A stretch of DNA of 64,000 bases, from assembly GCF_013283665.1 (NCBI RefSeq), contig NZ_JABEKU010000001.1, positions 2,843,594-2,907,593 on the forward strand, in the 5' to 3' direction. A program made the position numbers and the translations under genes. Shown one piece after another: positions 16,235 to 25,915 of this stretch. Source of the DNA: Ensifer sesbaniae (GTDB taxonomy: Bacteria > Pseudomonadota > Alphaproteobacteria > Rhizobiales > Rhizobiaceae). Numbering within the stretch: position 1 is the first letter of the stretch; each line of letters starts with the position of its first letter. The notes under the pieces are model-generated. The model did no database searches. It was given only the letters and a program-made list of their open reading frames with translations, and had not been told where the DNA came from.

Positions 16235-16386
16235 GTCATCCTCCACTGATCCCGCTCTTGCGCGCAAGCTTATCACCGCCGCCCCCGCTCCCTGTCCGAA
16301 AACCGACATGGCTGGAAAAAATGACCAGTCGATCCGCTTACGTTTCGCCGCTTGCCAGCGCCGCCCCGCAGCTATTAACTCGCGCC

Positions 16387-17295
16387 ATGGCCTTCACGTT
16401 TCGACAGTTGCAGTATTTCGTCGCCGTCGCCGAACAGGGTTCGATCACCCGCGCGGCGCAGAACCTTTCGATCTCGCAATCCTCGATCACCGAGGCGATC
16501 AAGGAGCTCGAAGGCGATCTCGGCGTCGAGCTCTTCGATCGGCATCCGCGCGGCCTGTCGATCACCCACAATGGCCACCAGTTCCTGCGCCACGCCACCA
16601 AGATCCTCGCCAATGTCTCGGACGCCAGGCGCAGCTTTTCCGAGAGCCGGGAGGAGACCGGCGGCAAGCTCAATCTCGGCGTCACCTCGCTCGTTGCCGG
16701 TTATGTGCTTTCCGATCTGCTCGCCCGCTATCGCCGCGCCTGCCCCGGCGTAGAGGTCAGCGCCATCGAGGACAACGGCTCCTATCTCGAACATCTCCTG
16801 ATCGGCGGCGAGCTCGATGTCGCCGTCATGGTCATCTCCAACCTGCGCGACCGCATGGCGCTGCAGGCGGAAATCCTCGAAACCTCGCCCTATCGCCTGT
16901 GGCTGCCGATCGGCCATCCGCTGGTCAGCGCCGACATCATCTCCGTCGGCGATATCGCCAGGGAGCCGCTGATCATGCTGACGGTCGATGAAATCGAGGA
17001 GAATACCGGCAAGCTCCTGACGGCACTCGGCGCCCGCCCGCATGTGGCCTTCCGCACCCGTTCGGTGGAAGCGGTGCGCAGCCTAGTCGCGACCGGCGCC
17101 GGTATCGCGCTGCTGCCCGATCTCGTCTACCGCCCCTGGTCGCTGGAAGGCGACCGCATCGAAAGCCGCGACGTCTCGGGCGCGCTCCCGGTGGTGCAGG
17201 TCGGCATGGTCTGGCGCAAGGGCTCCAGCCTGCCGCAATCGGCGCGTGATTTCGTCGGCATCGCCGAGGCGCTCAGAAGCGCCCGTCCCCGGTAA
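16387..17295 (+). CDS. LysR-family transcriptional regulator
   Basis: 302 residues. The winged HTH is at the N-terminus (FTFRQLQYFVAVAEQGSITR, AAQNLSISQSSITEAIKELE), followed by the LysR substrate-binding domain (LNLGVTSLVAGYVLSDLLAR onwards; TGAGIALLPDLVYRPW near the end). It lies between a divergent HSL esterase and the polyamine-type ABC operon on the same strand, so either may be the target. TCGGA-AAA-TCCGA at 17340-17352, between this gene and the transporter, is a small inverted repeat that could be its site. Confidence 0.9.
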   Translation: MAFTFRQLQYFVAVAEQGSITRAAQNLSISQSSITEAIKELEGDLGVELFDRHPRGLSITHNGHQFLRHATKILANVSDARRSFSESREETGGKLNLGVTSLVAGYVLSDLLARYRRACPGVEVSAIEDNGSYLEHLLIGGELDVAVMVISNLRDRMALQAEILETSPYRLWLPIGHPLVSADIISVGDIAREPLIMLTVDEIEENTGKLLTALGARPHVAFRTRSVEAVRSLVATGAGIALLPDLVYRPWSLEGDRIESRDVSGALPVVQVGMVWRKGSSLPQSARDFVGIAEALRSARPR

Positions 17296-17455
17296 CCCGC
17301 TGTTCCTGCTTGGTTTCGAGCGCCCCTGATGAGATTCTATCGGAAAATCCGAAAGCGGCATTCTGATTAATGAATTTGCGAATACGGTGAAACCAAGGCA
17401 CGCTTCATCCTGGGAACGAAGCCGCAAAACGCGGCTCAAAACTGGGAGAATTCAG

Positions 17456-18616
17456 ATGAAGCAGATGCTCAAATCCTGCACGGCATTGACCCTGACGCTC
17501 GGCCTTGTCGCCCCGGCCTTCGCGCAGGAGCCGCTGAAGGAACTTGGCAAGGGGGAAGGCGAACTCTCCATCGTCGCCTGGGCCGGCTACATCGAGCGCG
17601 GCGAGACCGACAAGAACTACGACTGGGTCACAAATTTCGAAAAGCAGACGGGCTGCAAGGTCAGCGTCAAGACGGCAGCGACCTCGGATGAAATGGTGGC
17701 GCTGATGAACGAAGGTGGCTTCGACCTCGTCACCGCCTCGGGCGACGCGTCGCTCCGCCTCGTCGCCGGCAAGCGCGTCCAGCCGATCAACACCGATCTC
17801 ATCCCGAGCTGGAAGACGATCGACGAGCGCATGCAGAATGCGCCCTGGCACACGGTCAACGGCGTCCACTACGGCGTGCCCTATGTCTGGGGCCCGAACG
17901 TGCTGATGTACAACAAGGACGCCTTCAAGGGCGAAGCGCCGAAGAGCTGGAACGTCGTCTTCGAGGAAATGACACTTCCCGACGGCAAGTCCAACAAGGG
18001 CCGCGTCCAGGCCTATGACGGCCCGATCCATGTTGCGGACGCCGCCAACTACCTGATGAAGCACAAGCCGGAACTCGGCATCAAGGATCCCTACGAGCTC
18101 AACGAGGACCAGTACAAGGCGGCCCTCGATCTGCTTCGCACCCAGCGCACCCTCGTCGGCCGCTACTGGCACGACGCGATGATCCAGATCGACGACTTCA
18201 AGAACGAAGGCGTCGTCGCTTCCGGCTCCTGGCCGTTCCAGGTGAACCTGATGGAAGCCGAGAAGCTGCCGATCGCCTCGACCATTCCGGAAGAAGGCGT
18301 GACCGGGTGGGCGGATACCACCATGCTGCATGCCGAGAGCCAGCATCCGAACTGCGCCTATATGTGGATGGAGCACTCGCTGTCGCCGAAGGTCCAGGGT
18401 GACGTCTCCGCCTGGTTCGGCGCCAACCCGTCGGTCGGTGCGGCCTGCAAGGGCAACGAACTCCTGACCGATGCCGGCTGCAAGACCAATGGCTACGACG
18501 ACTTCGAGAAGGTCAAGTTCTGGAAGACGCCGGTGACGAAGTGCGCAAGCCAGGGCGAATGCGTGCCCTATCACCGCTGGGTCTCCGACTATATCGGCGT
18601 AATCGGCGGCCGCTGA
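17456..18616 (+). CDS. Spermidine/putrescine-type ABC transporter substrate-binding protein
   Basis: 386 residues, PotD/PotF-like (SBP_bac_8 fold). Cleavable signal MKQMLKSCTALTLTLGLVAP ending AFA-QE. Family features are LSIVAWAGYIERG near residue 37, GGFDLVTASGD, YGVPYVWGPNVLMYNKDAFK and a closing YHRWVSDYIG. An acidic or aromatic binding pocket is expected for polyamines, and the downstream aminoaldehyde dehydrogenase supports a polyamine or related amine. Four C-terminal cysteines (residues about 340-375) could form two disulfides. It starts an operon with ATPase, two permeases and a dehydrogenase, separated from them by repeat hairpins at 18642-18788. Confidence 0.92.
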   Translation: MKQMLKSCTALTLTLGLVAPAFAQEPLKELGKGEGELSIVAWAGYIERGETDKNYDWVTNFEKQTGCKVSVKTAATSDEMVALMNEGGFDLVTASGDASLRLVAGKRVQPINTDLIPSWKTIDERMQNAPWHTVNGVHYGVPYVWGPNVLMYNKDAFKGEAPKSWNVVFEEMTLPDGKSNKGRVQAYDGPIHVADAANYLMKHKPELGIKDPYELNEDQYKAALDLLRTQRTLVGRYWHDAMIQIDDFKNEGVVASGSWPFQVNLMEAEKLPIASTIPEEGVTGWADTTMLHAESQHPNCAYMWMEHSLSPKVQGDVSAWFGANPSVGAACKGNELLTDAGCKTNGYDDFEKVKFWKTPVTKCASQGECVPYHRWVSDYIGVIGGR

Positions 18617-18641
18617 GCCGTCGCGACATATCGCAAGCATC

Positions 18642-18788
18642 GCCCCTCACCCTGGCCCTCTCCCCGCATGCGGGGAGAGGGAACGCCCCGGCCAAGCCTT
18701 GGGCGTAACCTCTGAGGCAAGACGCCCGCCACGAGTCTCCTTCGCCCCGCATGCGGGGAGAAGGTTCCCGGCAGGGCGGATGAGGGGC
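18642..18788. repeat. Pair of REP-like hairpin elements inside the transporter operon
   Basis: Element 1 (18642-18690) has CCCTCTCCCCGC/GCGGGGAGAGGG as a near-perfect stem; element 2 (18739-18788) has CTTCGCCCCGC/GCGGGGAGAAG followed by a GGCGGATGAGGGGC tail in the opposite sense. The pair faces inward and occupies the gap between the binding-protein and ATPase genes. Such hairpins often stabilise the upstream mRNA, giving more binding protein than membrane subunits. The same family is found at 29329-29530. Confidence 0.75.
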
Positions 18789-18808
18789 ACACCTTCCGGA
18801 GTATCTCA

Positions 18809-19807
18809 ATGACCACCGCCGTTCTCTTCGACAATGTTTCCCGCCACTTCGGCGCCGTGCGCGCCGTCGATGGCGTGAACCTCGAAATCGCCGAGGGCGA
18901 GTTCTTCGCCATGCTCGGCCCCTCCGGCTCGGGCAAGACGACGTGTCTCCGCCTGATGGCCGGCTTCGAGCAGCCGACCGGCGGCCATATCGAGATCTTC
19001 GGCGAAACGGCCGAGGGCGTGCCGCCCTATCGCCGCAGCGTCAACACGGTCTTCCAGGACTATGCCCTCTTCCCGCATCTCTCGATTCTCGACAACGTCG
19101 CCTATGGGCTGATGGTCAAGGGTGTTAACCGCGAGGAACGCCGCAAGGCCGCCGAGGACGCGCTCGCCATGGTCAAGCTGCCGGGTTACGGCACCCGCCG
19201 CCCCGGCCAGCTTTCCGGCGGCCAGCGCCAGCGCGTGGCGCTCGCCCGCGCGCTCGTCAACAAGCCCAAGGTGTTGCTGCTCGACGAGCCGCTCGGCGCG
19301 CTCGACCTGAAGCTCCGCGAGCAGATGCAGGAGGAATTGAAGAGCCTGCAGAAGTCGCTCGGCATCACCTTCGTCTTCGTCACCCACGACCAGGGCGAAG
19401 CGCTGTCGATGGCCGATCGCATCGCCGTCTTCAACGATGGCCGCATCCAGCAGCTCGGCCGCCCGGAAGACGTCTACAAGCAGCCGAAGACGCGGTTCGT
19501 TGCCGATTTCGTCGGCTCCTCCAACGTGCTGCCGCCAAAGCTCTGCCAGCGGCTGGGGCTGAAGACGCCCTTTGCGAGCCTCCGCCCGGAGGCGATCGCC
19601 ATCGCCGCACCCGCTGACGGCGCGCTCAGCCTCTCCGGCACCGTCTCCGCCCATAGCTTCCTCGGCGCCGTCAACCGCGTCGTCGTCGATGTCGACGGCG
19701 CCCGTGTTGCCGTCGCCAGCCCTGCGGCGCTCGCCGTGCCTGCGGTCGGCAGCCCCGTCACCATCAGCTTCGCCGCTAACGAGCTGCACCCGATGGAGGA
19801 CGCATGA
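18809..19807 (+). CDS. ABC transporter ATP-binding protein, PotA-like
   Basis: 332 residues: one ABC ATPase domain with Walker A GPSGSGKT, signature LSGGQRQRVA, Walker B VLLLDEPLGALD and switch His in THDQ, then a C-terminal TOBE-type regulatory domain (about 250-332: FASLRPEAIAIA, VSAHSFLGAVNRVVVDVDGA). This is the layout of PotA/PotG polyamine importer ATPases. It energises the permeases encoded directly downstream, with a 4-bp overlap. All catalytic motifs are intact. Confidence 0.93.
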   Translation: MTTAVLFDNVSRHFGAVRAVDGVNLEIAEGEFFAMLGPSGSGKTTCLRLMAGFEQPTGGHIEIFGETAEGVPPYRRSVNTVFQDYALFPHLSILDNVAYGLMVKGVNREERRKAAEDALAMVKLPGYGTRRPGQLSGGQRQRVALARALVNKPKVLLLDEPLGALDLKLREQMQEELKSLQKSLGITFVFVTHDQGEALSMADRIAVFNDGRIQQLGRPEDVYKQPKTRFVADFVGSSNVLPPKLCQRLGLKTPFASLRPEAIAIAAPADGALSLSGTVSAHSFLGAVNRVVVDVDGARVAVASPAALAVPAVGSPVTISFAANELHPMEDA

Positions 19808-20754
19808 CCGCCTTTGCCGAACCCCTCGTGCTGCCTGAACGCCGCGGCCCTGCCAGCCGCCTGTCGGACTTCTTCTGGCGCCACCCACATCTGCTGCTGA
19901 CGGTGCTGCTCGCCCCGCCGCTGCTCTGGCTCGGCATCGTCTATCTCGGCTCGCTCTTTGCGCTCCTGCTGCAGAGCTTCTTCTCGATCGACGATTTCTC
20001 CGGCCTGATCAATTACGAGTTCACGCTTTCGACCTATCGCCAGCTCCTCAGCGAAACCAATCTCGACATCATCCTGCGCACCGTGCTGATGGCCGCGACC
20101 GTGACCGTCGCTTCCGCCGTCATCGCTTTCCCGATTGCTTATTATGCGGCCCGCTATGCGCAGGGAAAATGGAAGGTGCTCTTCTATCTCGGCGTCATGC
20201 TGCCGCTCTGGTCGAGCTATCTGGTCAAGATCTATGCTTGGAAGCTGATCCTCGCCAAGGAAGGCATTCTCACCTGGATCTTCGAGAAGCTGCACCTCAT
20301 CTGGCTGCTCGACGGCTGGCTGTCGCTGCCCGTCGTCGGCGGCAACTCGCTCTCGGTCAGCTATACCGGCACCTTCATCGTCTTCGTCTATGTCTGGCTG
20401 CCCTTCATGATCCTGCCGATCCAGGCAGCGCTGGAACGCGTGCCGGGCAACCTGATCGAGGCCTCCTCCGACCTCGGCGGCACGCCGGCGCAGACCTTCC
20501 GCTTCGTACTCTTTCCCCTGGCGCTGCCGGGCATCGTCGCCGGATCGATCTTCACGTTTTCGCTGACGCTCGGCGACTACATCATCCCGCAGATCGTCGG
20601 CTCGTCACGCCTGTTCATCGGCCAGGCCGTCTATGCCCAGCAGGGCACGGCCGGCAACATCCCGCTCGCCGCCGCCTTTACCGTCGTGCCGATCGTCATC
20701 ATGGGCGCCTACCTCTTCATGGCCAAACGCATGGGGGCCTTCGATGCGCTCTGA
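19804..20754 (+). CDS. ABC transporter permease, PotB-like
   Basis: 316 residues, BPD_transp_1 family. A hydrophilic N-terminus of about 30 residues leads into six hydrophobic segments ([20 protein letters not shown] first). The EAA loop ([20 protein letters not shown]) near residue 218 couples to the ATPase. ATG overlaps the ATPase stop by 4 bp and the gene ends 11 bp inside the next permease. PotB-type subunits form the heterodimeric channel with PotC-type ones. Confidence 0.93.
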   Translation: MTAFAEPLVLPERRGPASRLSDFFWRHPHLLLTVLLAPPLLWLGIVYLGSLFALLLQSFFSIDDFSGLINYEFTLSTYRQLLSETNLDIILRTVLMAATVTVASAVIAFPIAYYAARYAQGKWKVLFYLGVMLPLWSSYLVKIYAWKLILAKEGILTWIFEKLHLIWLLDGWLSLPVVGGNSLSVSYTGTFIVFVYVWLPFMILPIQAALERVPGNLIEASSDLGGTPAQTFRFVLFPLALPGIVAGSIFTFSLTLGDYIIPQIVGSSRLFIGQAVYAQQGTAGNIPLAAAFTVVPIVIMGAYLFMAKRMGAFDAL

Positions 20755-21559
20755 TCGCTTGAACCGCTCGCCAATGGGCCTGAAGATCGCGGCCGCCGCC
20801 GGCCTCGCCTTCCTGCACCTGCCGATCCTCCTGATCTTCCTCTATGCGTTTACGACCGAGGAGAAGAGCTACCAGTTCCCGCCGCCGGGACTGACGGCGC
20901 AATGGCTCGCGGTTGCCTGGAACAGGCCCGATGTCTGGGCGGCACTGACCCTCTCGGTGAAGGTCGCCTCGATCGCCACCGCCATGGCGCTTGTGCTCGG
21001 CACGCTCTGCGCCGCCGCCGTCAGCCAGACGCGCTTCTTCGGTCGGGAGACGATCTCGCTGCTCGTCATCCTGCCGATCGCGCTGCCCGGTATCATCACC
21101 GGCATCGCGCTCCGCTCCGCCTTCTCGATGGCCGATATCCCCTTCTCCTTCTGGACCATCGTGCTCGGCCACGCGACCTTCTGCATCGTCGTTGTCTACA
21201 ACAATGCGGTTGCCCGCTTCCGGCGGATTTCCGGCTCGCTGATCGAAGCCTCGATGGATCTCGGCGCCGACGGTTTCCAGACCTTCCGCTACATCATCCT
21301 GCCGAACATCGGCACGGCGCTACTCGCCGGCGGCATGCTCGCCTTCGCGCTGTCCTTCGATGAGGTGATCGTCACCACCTTCACCGCCGGGCAGCAATCG
21401 ACCCTGCCGATCTGGATGCTCGAAGAGCTGATCCGCCCGCGCCAGCGGCCGGTGACCAATGTCGTCGCCATGGTCGTGGTGCTCGTCACCTTCCTGCCGA
21501 TCCTCGGCGCCTACTACCTCACCCGCGACGGCGACCAGATCGCCGGCGCCGGCAAATGA
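20744..21559 (+). CDS. ABC transporter permease, PotC-like
   Basis: 271 residues with six hydrophobic segments, beginning [20 protein letters not shown], and an EAA loop [20 protein letters not shown] near residue 165. The ATG at 20744 overlaps the PotB-like gene by 11 bp; ATG 20774 is an alternative start giving a 261-residue protein with a more usual N-terminus. It completes the importer complex and is followed 25 bp later by the aldehyde dehydrogenase gene. Confidence 0.92.
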   Translation: MRSDRLNRSPMGLKIAAAAGLAFLHLPILLIFLYAFTTEEKSYQFPPPGLTAQWLAVAWNRPDVWAALTLSVKVASIATAMALVLGTLCAAAVSQTRFFGRETISLLVILPIALPGIITGIALRSAFSMADIPFSFWTIVLGHATFCIVVVYNNAVARFRRISGSLIEASMDLGADGFQTFRYIILPNIGTALLAGGMLAFALSFDEVIVTTFTAGQQSTLPIWMLEELIRPRQRPVTNVVAMVVVLVTFLPILGAYYLTRDGDQIAGAGK

Positions 21560-21584
21560 ACTCGACTATCAAGGGAGAACAGAC

Positions 21585-23012
21585 ATGGACACCCAACTGC
21601 TGATCGGATCGCGCTTCGTGGCCGGCACCGAGGCCGAGGAGCATATCCTGAACCCGCGGACGGGCGGCAAGATCGTCGACCTGCCCGAAGCCTCGCACAC
21701 TCAGGTCGAGGCGGCCGTCGACGCCGCCGAAAGCGCCTTCACCGCCTGGTCGCAGACGACACCGGCCGAGCGCTCCAACTATCTCCTGAAGATCGCCGAT
21801 GCGATCGAGAAGGAGGCCGACGGCTTTGCGGCGCTCGAAGCGCTGAACTGCGGCAAGCCGATCAACGCCGTGAAGAACGATGAACTGCCGGCGATCGTCG
21901 ACTGCTGGCGCTTCTTCGCCGGCGCCGTGCGCAACCTGCACGCACCGACCGCAGGCGAATATCTGCCCGGCCACACCTCGATGATCCGCCGCGACCCGAT
22001 CGGTATCGTCGGCTCGATCGCGCCCTGGAACTATCCGCTGATGATGATGGCCTGGAAGCTGGCGCCGGCGATCGCCGGCGGCAACACGGTCGTCTTCAAG
22101 CCTTCCGAACAGACGCCGCTGACGGCGCTGAAGCTCGCGCGCATCCTCGCCGATATCCTGCCTGAAGGCGTCGTCAACGTGGTTACCGGCCGCGGCGAGA
22201 CCGTCGGCAATGCGCTGATCAACCATCCGAAGATCTCGATGGTTTCGATCACCGGCGACATCGCCACCGGCAAGAAGGTGCTGGCAGCGGCGGCCAAGAC
22301 CGTCAAGCGCACCCATCTGGAGCTCGGCGGCAAGGCCCCGGTCATCGTCTATGACGACGCCGACCTCGAAGCCGTCGTCAATGGCATCCGCACCTTCGGC
22401 TACTACAATGCCGGCCAGGATTGCACCGCCGCCTGCCGCATCTATGCCGAGGCCGGCATCTACGAGAAGCTGGTCGCCGATCTCACCTCGGCCGTCTCGA
22501 CCATCCGCTACAACCTCGCCGACGACACGGAAAACGAGATCGGCCCGCTGATCTCGCGCCGCCAGCGCGATCGTGTCGCAAGCTTCGTCGAGCGCGCCGC
22601 CGACCAGAAGCATATCGAGATCACCACCGGCGGCAGCGCCGGCAGCTCGGACGGCTTCTTCTTCCAGCCGACCGTGGTCGCTGGCGCAACCCAGGAGGAC
22701 GAGATCGTCCGGCGCGAAGTCTTCGGCCCGGTCGTCTCGGTCACCCGCTTCACCGGCAAGGACGATGCGATCGGCTGGGCGAACGACAGCGATTACGGCC
22801 TCGCGTCCTCCGTCTGGACCAAGGACATCTCCAAGGCGATGAAGGCCGCCTCGCGCCTGCAATATGGCTGCACCTGGATCAACACCCACTTCATGCTGAC
22901 CAACGAGATGCCGCATGGCGGCGTCAAGCAGTCGGGCTACGGCAAGGACATGTCGGTCTACGCGCTCGAGGACTACACCGCCGTTCGCCACATCATGATC
23001 AACCACGGCTGA
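21585..23012 (+). CDS. Aldehyde dehydrogenase, gamma-aminobutyraldehyde/betaine aldehyde type
   Basis: 475 residues, the length of E. coli PatD (474). NAD-dependent oxidation of an aldehyde to an acid; the catalytic Cys is in [11 protein letters not shown], the general-base Glu in [11 protein letters not shown], and the cofactor and substrate loops [29 protein letters not shown] and [12 protein letters not shown] are conserved. Closest by feel are PatD-type 4-aminobutyraldehyde dehydrogenases, which fits its place at the end of a polyamine uptake operon: imported putrescine would be deaminated and then oxidised to GABA. No aminotransferase or amine oxidase gene is nearby, so the route is inferred. 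AAGGGAG precedes the ATG. Confidence 0.88.
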   Translation: MDTQLLIGSRFVAGTEAEEHILNPRTGGKIVDLPEASHTQVEAAVDAAESAFTAWSQTTPAERSNYLLKIADAIEKEADGFAALEALNCGKPINAVKNDELPAIVDCWRFFAGAVRNLHAPTAGEYLPGHTSMIRRDPIGIVGSIAPWNYPLMMMAWKLAPAIAGGNTVVFKPSEQTPLTALKLARILADILPEGVVNVVTGRGETVGNALINHPKISMVSITGDIATGKKVLAAAAKTVKRTHLELGGKAPVIVYDDADLEAVVNGIRTFGYYNAGQDCTAACRIYAEAGIYEKLVADLTSAVSTIRYNLADDTENEIGPLISRRQRDRVASFVERAADQKHIEITTGGSAGSSDGFFFQPTVVAGATQEDEIVRREVFGPVVSVTRFTGKDDAIGWANDSDYGLASSVWTKDISKAMKAASRLQYGCTWINTHFMLTNEMPHGGVKQSGYGKDMSVYALEDYTAVRHIMINHG

Positions 23013-23063
23013 AACCTGTGGTCGGACATCGCATGCAAACGGAAAAATCGGGAGGAGTTTGCC

Positions 23064-23558
23064 ATGTACCGTCGTCAATTGCTTGCTGCCGCTGGGGCCC
23101 TCGGCCTCAGTGCCCTCGTGCTCACGCCGGCGGCCCTTGCCGCCGACGCGCCGCCGGATGTGGTCGCGGCCTATGTCGCGGCCTGGAACGCCCATGACTC
23201 GGGCAAGGCAGCCTCCTATTTCGCCGACGACGTGACCTATTACGACGCGTCCGTCGGCAAGCCGGTGACTGGGAAAGATGCCGCCAAGACCAGCGTCATC
23301 GACAATTTCCTGAACGCGGTCCCAGATGCAGTCTGGACCATGAAGGGCGACCCCATCGCCGCCGGCGACAAGGTATCCTTCGAATGGGAGTTCTCCGGCA
23401 CCAACACCGGCGCTTGGAGCGACGGCACGAAGGGAACCGGCAAGAGCTTCAAGATCACCGGAGCCTCGGTCTTTACCGTCAAGGGTGGCAAGATCGCCGG
23501 GCAAAGCGACTATTACGACGCGCTCGGCTTCTACAAACAGCTCGGCTTGATGCAATAG
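23064..23558 (+). CDS. Exported NTF2/SnoaL-like protein
   Basis: 164 residues with a signal peptide (MYRRQLLAAAGALGLSALVL, ending ALA-AD). The mature part has the cone-shaped NTF2/SnoaL layout: VVAAYVAAWNAHDSGKAASY, then FADDVTYYDASVGKPVTGKD, and strands FEWEFSGTN and ITGASVFTVKGGKIAGQSDY ending in a polyketide-cyclase-like tail. Members bind or isomerise small molecules; no catalytic function can be assigned. A GGGAGG site precedes the ATG. A strong hairpin at 23591-23614 follows, so it may end the polyamine operon transcript. Confidence 0.82.
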   Translation: MYRRQLLAAAGALGLSALVLTPAALAADAPPDVVAAYVAAWNAHDSGKAASYFADDVTYYDASVGKPVTGKDAAKTSVIDNFLNAVPDAVWTMKGDPIAAGDKVSFEWEFSGTNTGAWSDGTKGTGKSFKITGASVFTVKGGKIAGQSDYYDALGFYKQLGLMQ

Positions 23559-23590
23559 GCGGCGCTTGGCCTGCGTCTCGACGCCTCGAC

Positions 23591-23614
23591 CGCCGCAAGC
23601 TCCGGCTTGCGGCG
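23591..23614 (+). terminator. Hairpin terminator after the NTF2-like gene
   Basis: CGCCGCAAG (23591-23599) and CTTGCGGCG (23606-23614) form a perfect 9-bp GC-rich stem with a 6-nt loop, 33 bp after the stop. The T-run is weak (ATCTTT), so termination efficiency is uncertain. Confidence 0.55.
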
Positions 23615-23679
23615 TCTCGCATCTTTGCCGACAAATCATGATTATAAAACTCATAAATGACTTGCGCCGGGAAAAATCT

Positions 23680-23694
23680 TGAGTAACACGATCA
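23680..23694 (+). promoter_or_regulatory. Candidate iron-responsive (RirA-type) operator
   Basis: TGA-N9-TCA is seen at 23680-23694, about 105 bp upstream of the preferred fhuF start. The RirA iron-responsive operator of rhizobia is described as TGA-N9-TCA. The motif is short and could occur by chance, but its position in front of an iron-uptake pair supports iron repression. Confidence 0.45.
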
Positions 23695-23798
23695 CCTTAT
23701 GAGTATCTGACTGCGCTCAGAAGGTGTCGCATGCTTGCAGGACGGCGTTCTTTCACGGCTGTGTTTCCGATCGGGCCTACCCGTGCGCGGATGACGCC

Positions 23799-24554
23799 AT
23801 GACGGCTGGCGTTTGCGAACCGGTCGTCGCGACCGGAGGTCCCAAGGCACTGTCGGCGGCCTTTGCCGGCACCCATGCCTGGTGCAACGAGAAGATGGTG
23901 CTCTCGGACGAGCTCTCCGACGGCATGGCGCTGCCGGACTTCTTCGCCTCCGGCGCCTTCGACAGAGCGCTCGACGTCTACACGGAAAAATCCGGAGCCA
24001 GCGACCGGCGCGCCGTCGCCTCCATGTGGTCGCTCTATTATTTCTCGAGCCTCACCATCCCCTATCTGGTGGCACGCGTACTCGACCATCAGGTGCTGCC
24101 CGTCGCTTTCGACGAAATGAAGATGGCGCTCGCAGAGGATGGCCTGCCCCGGACCTTCGGCGTCGCGACATCTGGCAATTGGCAAGAGGTTGACGACGCC
24201 GACGTTTTCGCCACCCTTGGCCCCCTGATGCACGGGCATTTGCGCGAGGTGGTCGGCTATCTCAAGTCTGTCGGCGGCATCGCCCCGAAACTCGCCTGGA
24301 ACAATGCGCTCGTCTATATCGACTATGCGCTGCGCGCTTCCGGAATCGAGCCGCTGAGCGCCCAGGCCGACGCGTTGATCGGCAACAGGTCGATGCCCGA
24401 CGGTTCGCCCAATCCCTTCTTCGATTGCCTGCGCCACGAGGAGGAAGACGGCGCCCGCGTCTGCCGCCGCAAGATCTGCTGCCTGCGCTACCTGCTGCCC
24501 GGGGTCCCCAGCTGCGGCAGCCTCTGCGCCCTCCCCAGCCAAAGGAACCAATAG
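23799..24554 (+). CDS. fhuF: Siderophore ferric reductase FhuF
   Basis: 251 residues from ATG 23799; a GTG at 23724 would add 25 residues and neither has a strong ribosome binding site. FhuF proteins use a C-terminal [2Fe-2S] cluster to reduce ferric hydroxamate siderophores and release iron in the cytoplasm. The last 25 residues carry the cluster ligands: KICC, LRYLLPGVPS, then CGSLC. This is C-C-x10-C-x3-C; the E. coli protein has x2 in the last gap. The gene is followed 2 bp later by fhuP, the same neighbour order known for ferrioxamine B use in S. meliloti. A RirA-type box lies upstream. No TonB-dependent receptor gene is beside it here. Confidence 0.85.
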   Translation: MTAGVCEPVVATGGPKALSAAFAGTHAWCNEKMVLSDELSDGMALPDFFASGAFDRALDVYTEKSGASDRRAVASMWSLYYFSSLTIPYLVARVLDHQVLPVAFDEMKMALAEDGLPRTFGVATSGNWQEVDDADVFATLGPLMHGHLREVVGYLKSVGGIAPKLAWNNALVYIDYALRASGIEPLSAQADALIGNRSMPDGSPNPFFDCLRHEEEDGARVCRRKICCLRYLLPGVPSCGSLCALPSQRNQ

Positions 24555-24556
24555 GC

Positions 24557-25696
24557 TTGCTTCATCGTTGCATTCTCCCGGCCGCCCGGCGGCTCATGCT
24601 CGTTCTCGTTGCCGCTCTGGCGCTCGCGACCGCGGCCCGCGCCGAAGGCCCATGGCCGATGACCGTCACCGATGCGGTCGGTCGCGAGGTGACCATACCG
24701 GCAAGGCCGAAGGCGATCCTGCTCGGCAGCGGCTTCAATCTCGTCGCCCTGTCGCTGATCCATCCGGATCCCGTCAGCCTGCTCGCCGGCTGGTCCGGCG
24801 ACATGAAGGGCGACAATCCGGAGATCTACGAGAGCTTCCGGCGGAAGTTCCCCGCGATCGCCGACGTGCCGCAGATCGACGACGGCACCGGCCCGGGCCT
24901 CTCCTTCGAAACGCTGCTGACGGTGAAGGCCGATCTCGCGCTGCTCAACAACTGGCAATCTGATACCGAGTCCGGCAAGCGCGCCATCGAATACCTGACC
25001 GGCATCGGCGTGCCGGTGATCGTCGTCGACTTCAACAACGACGCGCTGACCGGCACGCCGCGCATGATGCGCCTTCTCGGCCAGATCTTCGAGCGGGAGG
25101 AACAGGCCGAAGCCTTCGCCCGGTTCTACGAGGACAAGCTGGCGCTGATCCGGTCACGCATCGCCGCCAAGCCGGAGCCGCGCCCGCTGGTGCTGATGGA
25201 CGCCTTCCCCCAGGCCGACCGCTGCTGCTGGGCCTATGGCACCGGCGGCCTCGGCGAGTTCCTGACGATGGCCGGCGGCCGCAACATCGCCGAAGGCGTG
25301 CTGCCGCGGCCGGGCGGCACGGTCAACGCCGAGGCGATCATGGCGGCAAACCCTGATATCTACATCGCCACCTCCTCGCCCGGCGGCAAATACGGCACGC
25401 TGTCGATCGGCCCCGGAGTCAGCGAAGACGAGGCGCGTGAGACGCTCGCCCGCACCATCGAAGCGCCGGCGCTCGCGAGCATCCGCGCCGTGCAGGAAAA
25501 GCGCGTTCACGGACTTTGGAACTTCTTCAACGCCATCCCGCTCAACATCGTCGCCGCCGAGGCCTTCGCCACCTGGATCCGGCCGGACCTCTTCGGCGAT
25601 CTCGACCCGAAGAAGAGCCTTGACGAAATCAACGAACGTTTCGCCGCGGTGCCATTCGAGGGCAGCTACTGGGTGGATCTGAAGCCGGCGGACTAG
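24557..25696 (+). CDS. fhuP: Hydroxamate siderophore periplasmic binding protein FhuP
   Basis: 379 residues from a TTG at 24557, chosen because AAAGGA lies 10 bp upstream and because it restores a basic signal-peptide n-region (CILPAARRLMLVLVAALALA, ending ARA-EG); ATG 24596 is the alternative. It is a class III (BtuF/FhuD-type) binding protein: MTVTDAVGREVTIPARPKAI near the mature N-terminus, a middle helix, and GRNIAEGVLPRPGGTVNAEA in the C-lobe. In S. meliloti FhuP delivers ferrioxamine to the haem permease HmuUV; no permease genes are next to it here either. It lies 2 bp after fhuF, so the two are co-translated. Confidence 0.83.
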   Translation: MLHRCILPAARRLMLVLVAALALATAARAEGPWPMTVTDAVGREVTIPARPKAILLGSGFNLVALSLIHPDPVSLLAGWSGDMKGDNPEIYESFRRKFPAIADVPQIDDGTGPGLSFETLLTVKADLALLNNWQSDTESGKRAIEYLTGIGVPVIVVDFNNDALTGTPRMMRLLGQIFEREEQAEAFARFYEDKLALIRSRIAAKPEPRPLVLMDAFPQADRCCWAYGTGGLGEFLTMAGGRNIAEGVLPRPGGTVNAEAIMAANPDIYIATSSPGGKYGTLSIGPGVSEDEARETLARTIEAPALASIRAVQEKRVHGLWNFFNAIPLNIVAAEAFATWIRPDLFGDLDPKKSLDEINERFAAVPFEGSYWVDLKPAD

Positions 25697-25697
25697 C

Positions 25698-25719
25698 TTC
25701 GGCTCTGTCCTCAGCCGAA
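25698..25719 (+). terminator. Hairpin directly after fhuP
   Basis: TTCGGCT (25698-25704) and AGCCGAA (25713-25719) form a 7-bp stem with an 8-nt loop starting 2 bp after the fhuP stop. No T-run follows. It may end or protect the fhuFP transcript. Confidence 0.4.
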
Positions 25720-25915
25720 ACATGACCCATCCCTGGTTCACCGGAACCGGCGGCTGCTGCCTATAGTCGCGTGTCGTCAGCCGTCGGGCACCCTATATAA
25801 GTGTCGTCACGGCCTTGCCTCATCAGGGAAAGGCCGTCTAACGCTTTGATCGGCGGCATGGTTTCCCTCTTGCATCGAACCCGATTCAAGGAATGATGCG
25901 GTGAGGAGGATCTGG

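Noticed and set aside
17415-17455. RpoE2 promoter before the polyamine binding-protein gene
   Set aside because: GGAAC is present, but TT is not found at 18 or 19 bases, so the match fails.
21519-23654. Long minus-strand frame of 711 codons
   Set aside because: Shadow of the aldehyde dehydrogenase and NTF2-like genes, which have intact catalytic motifs.
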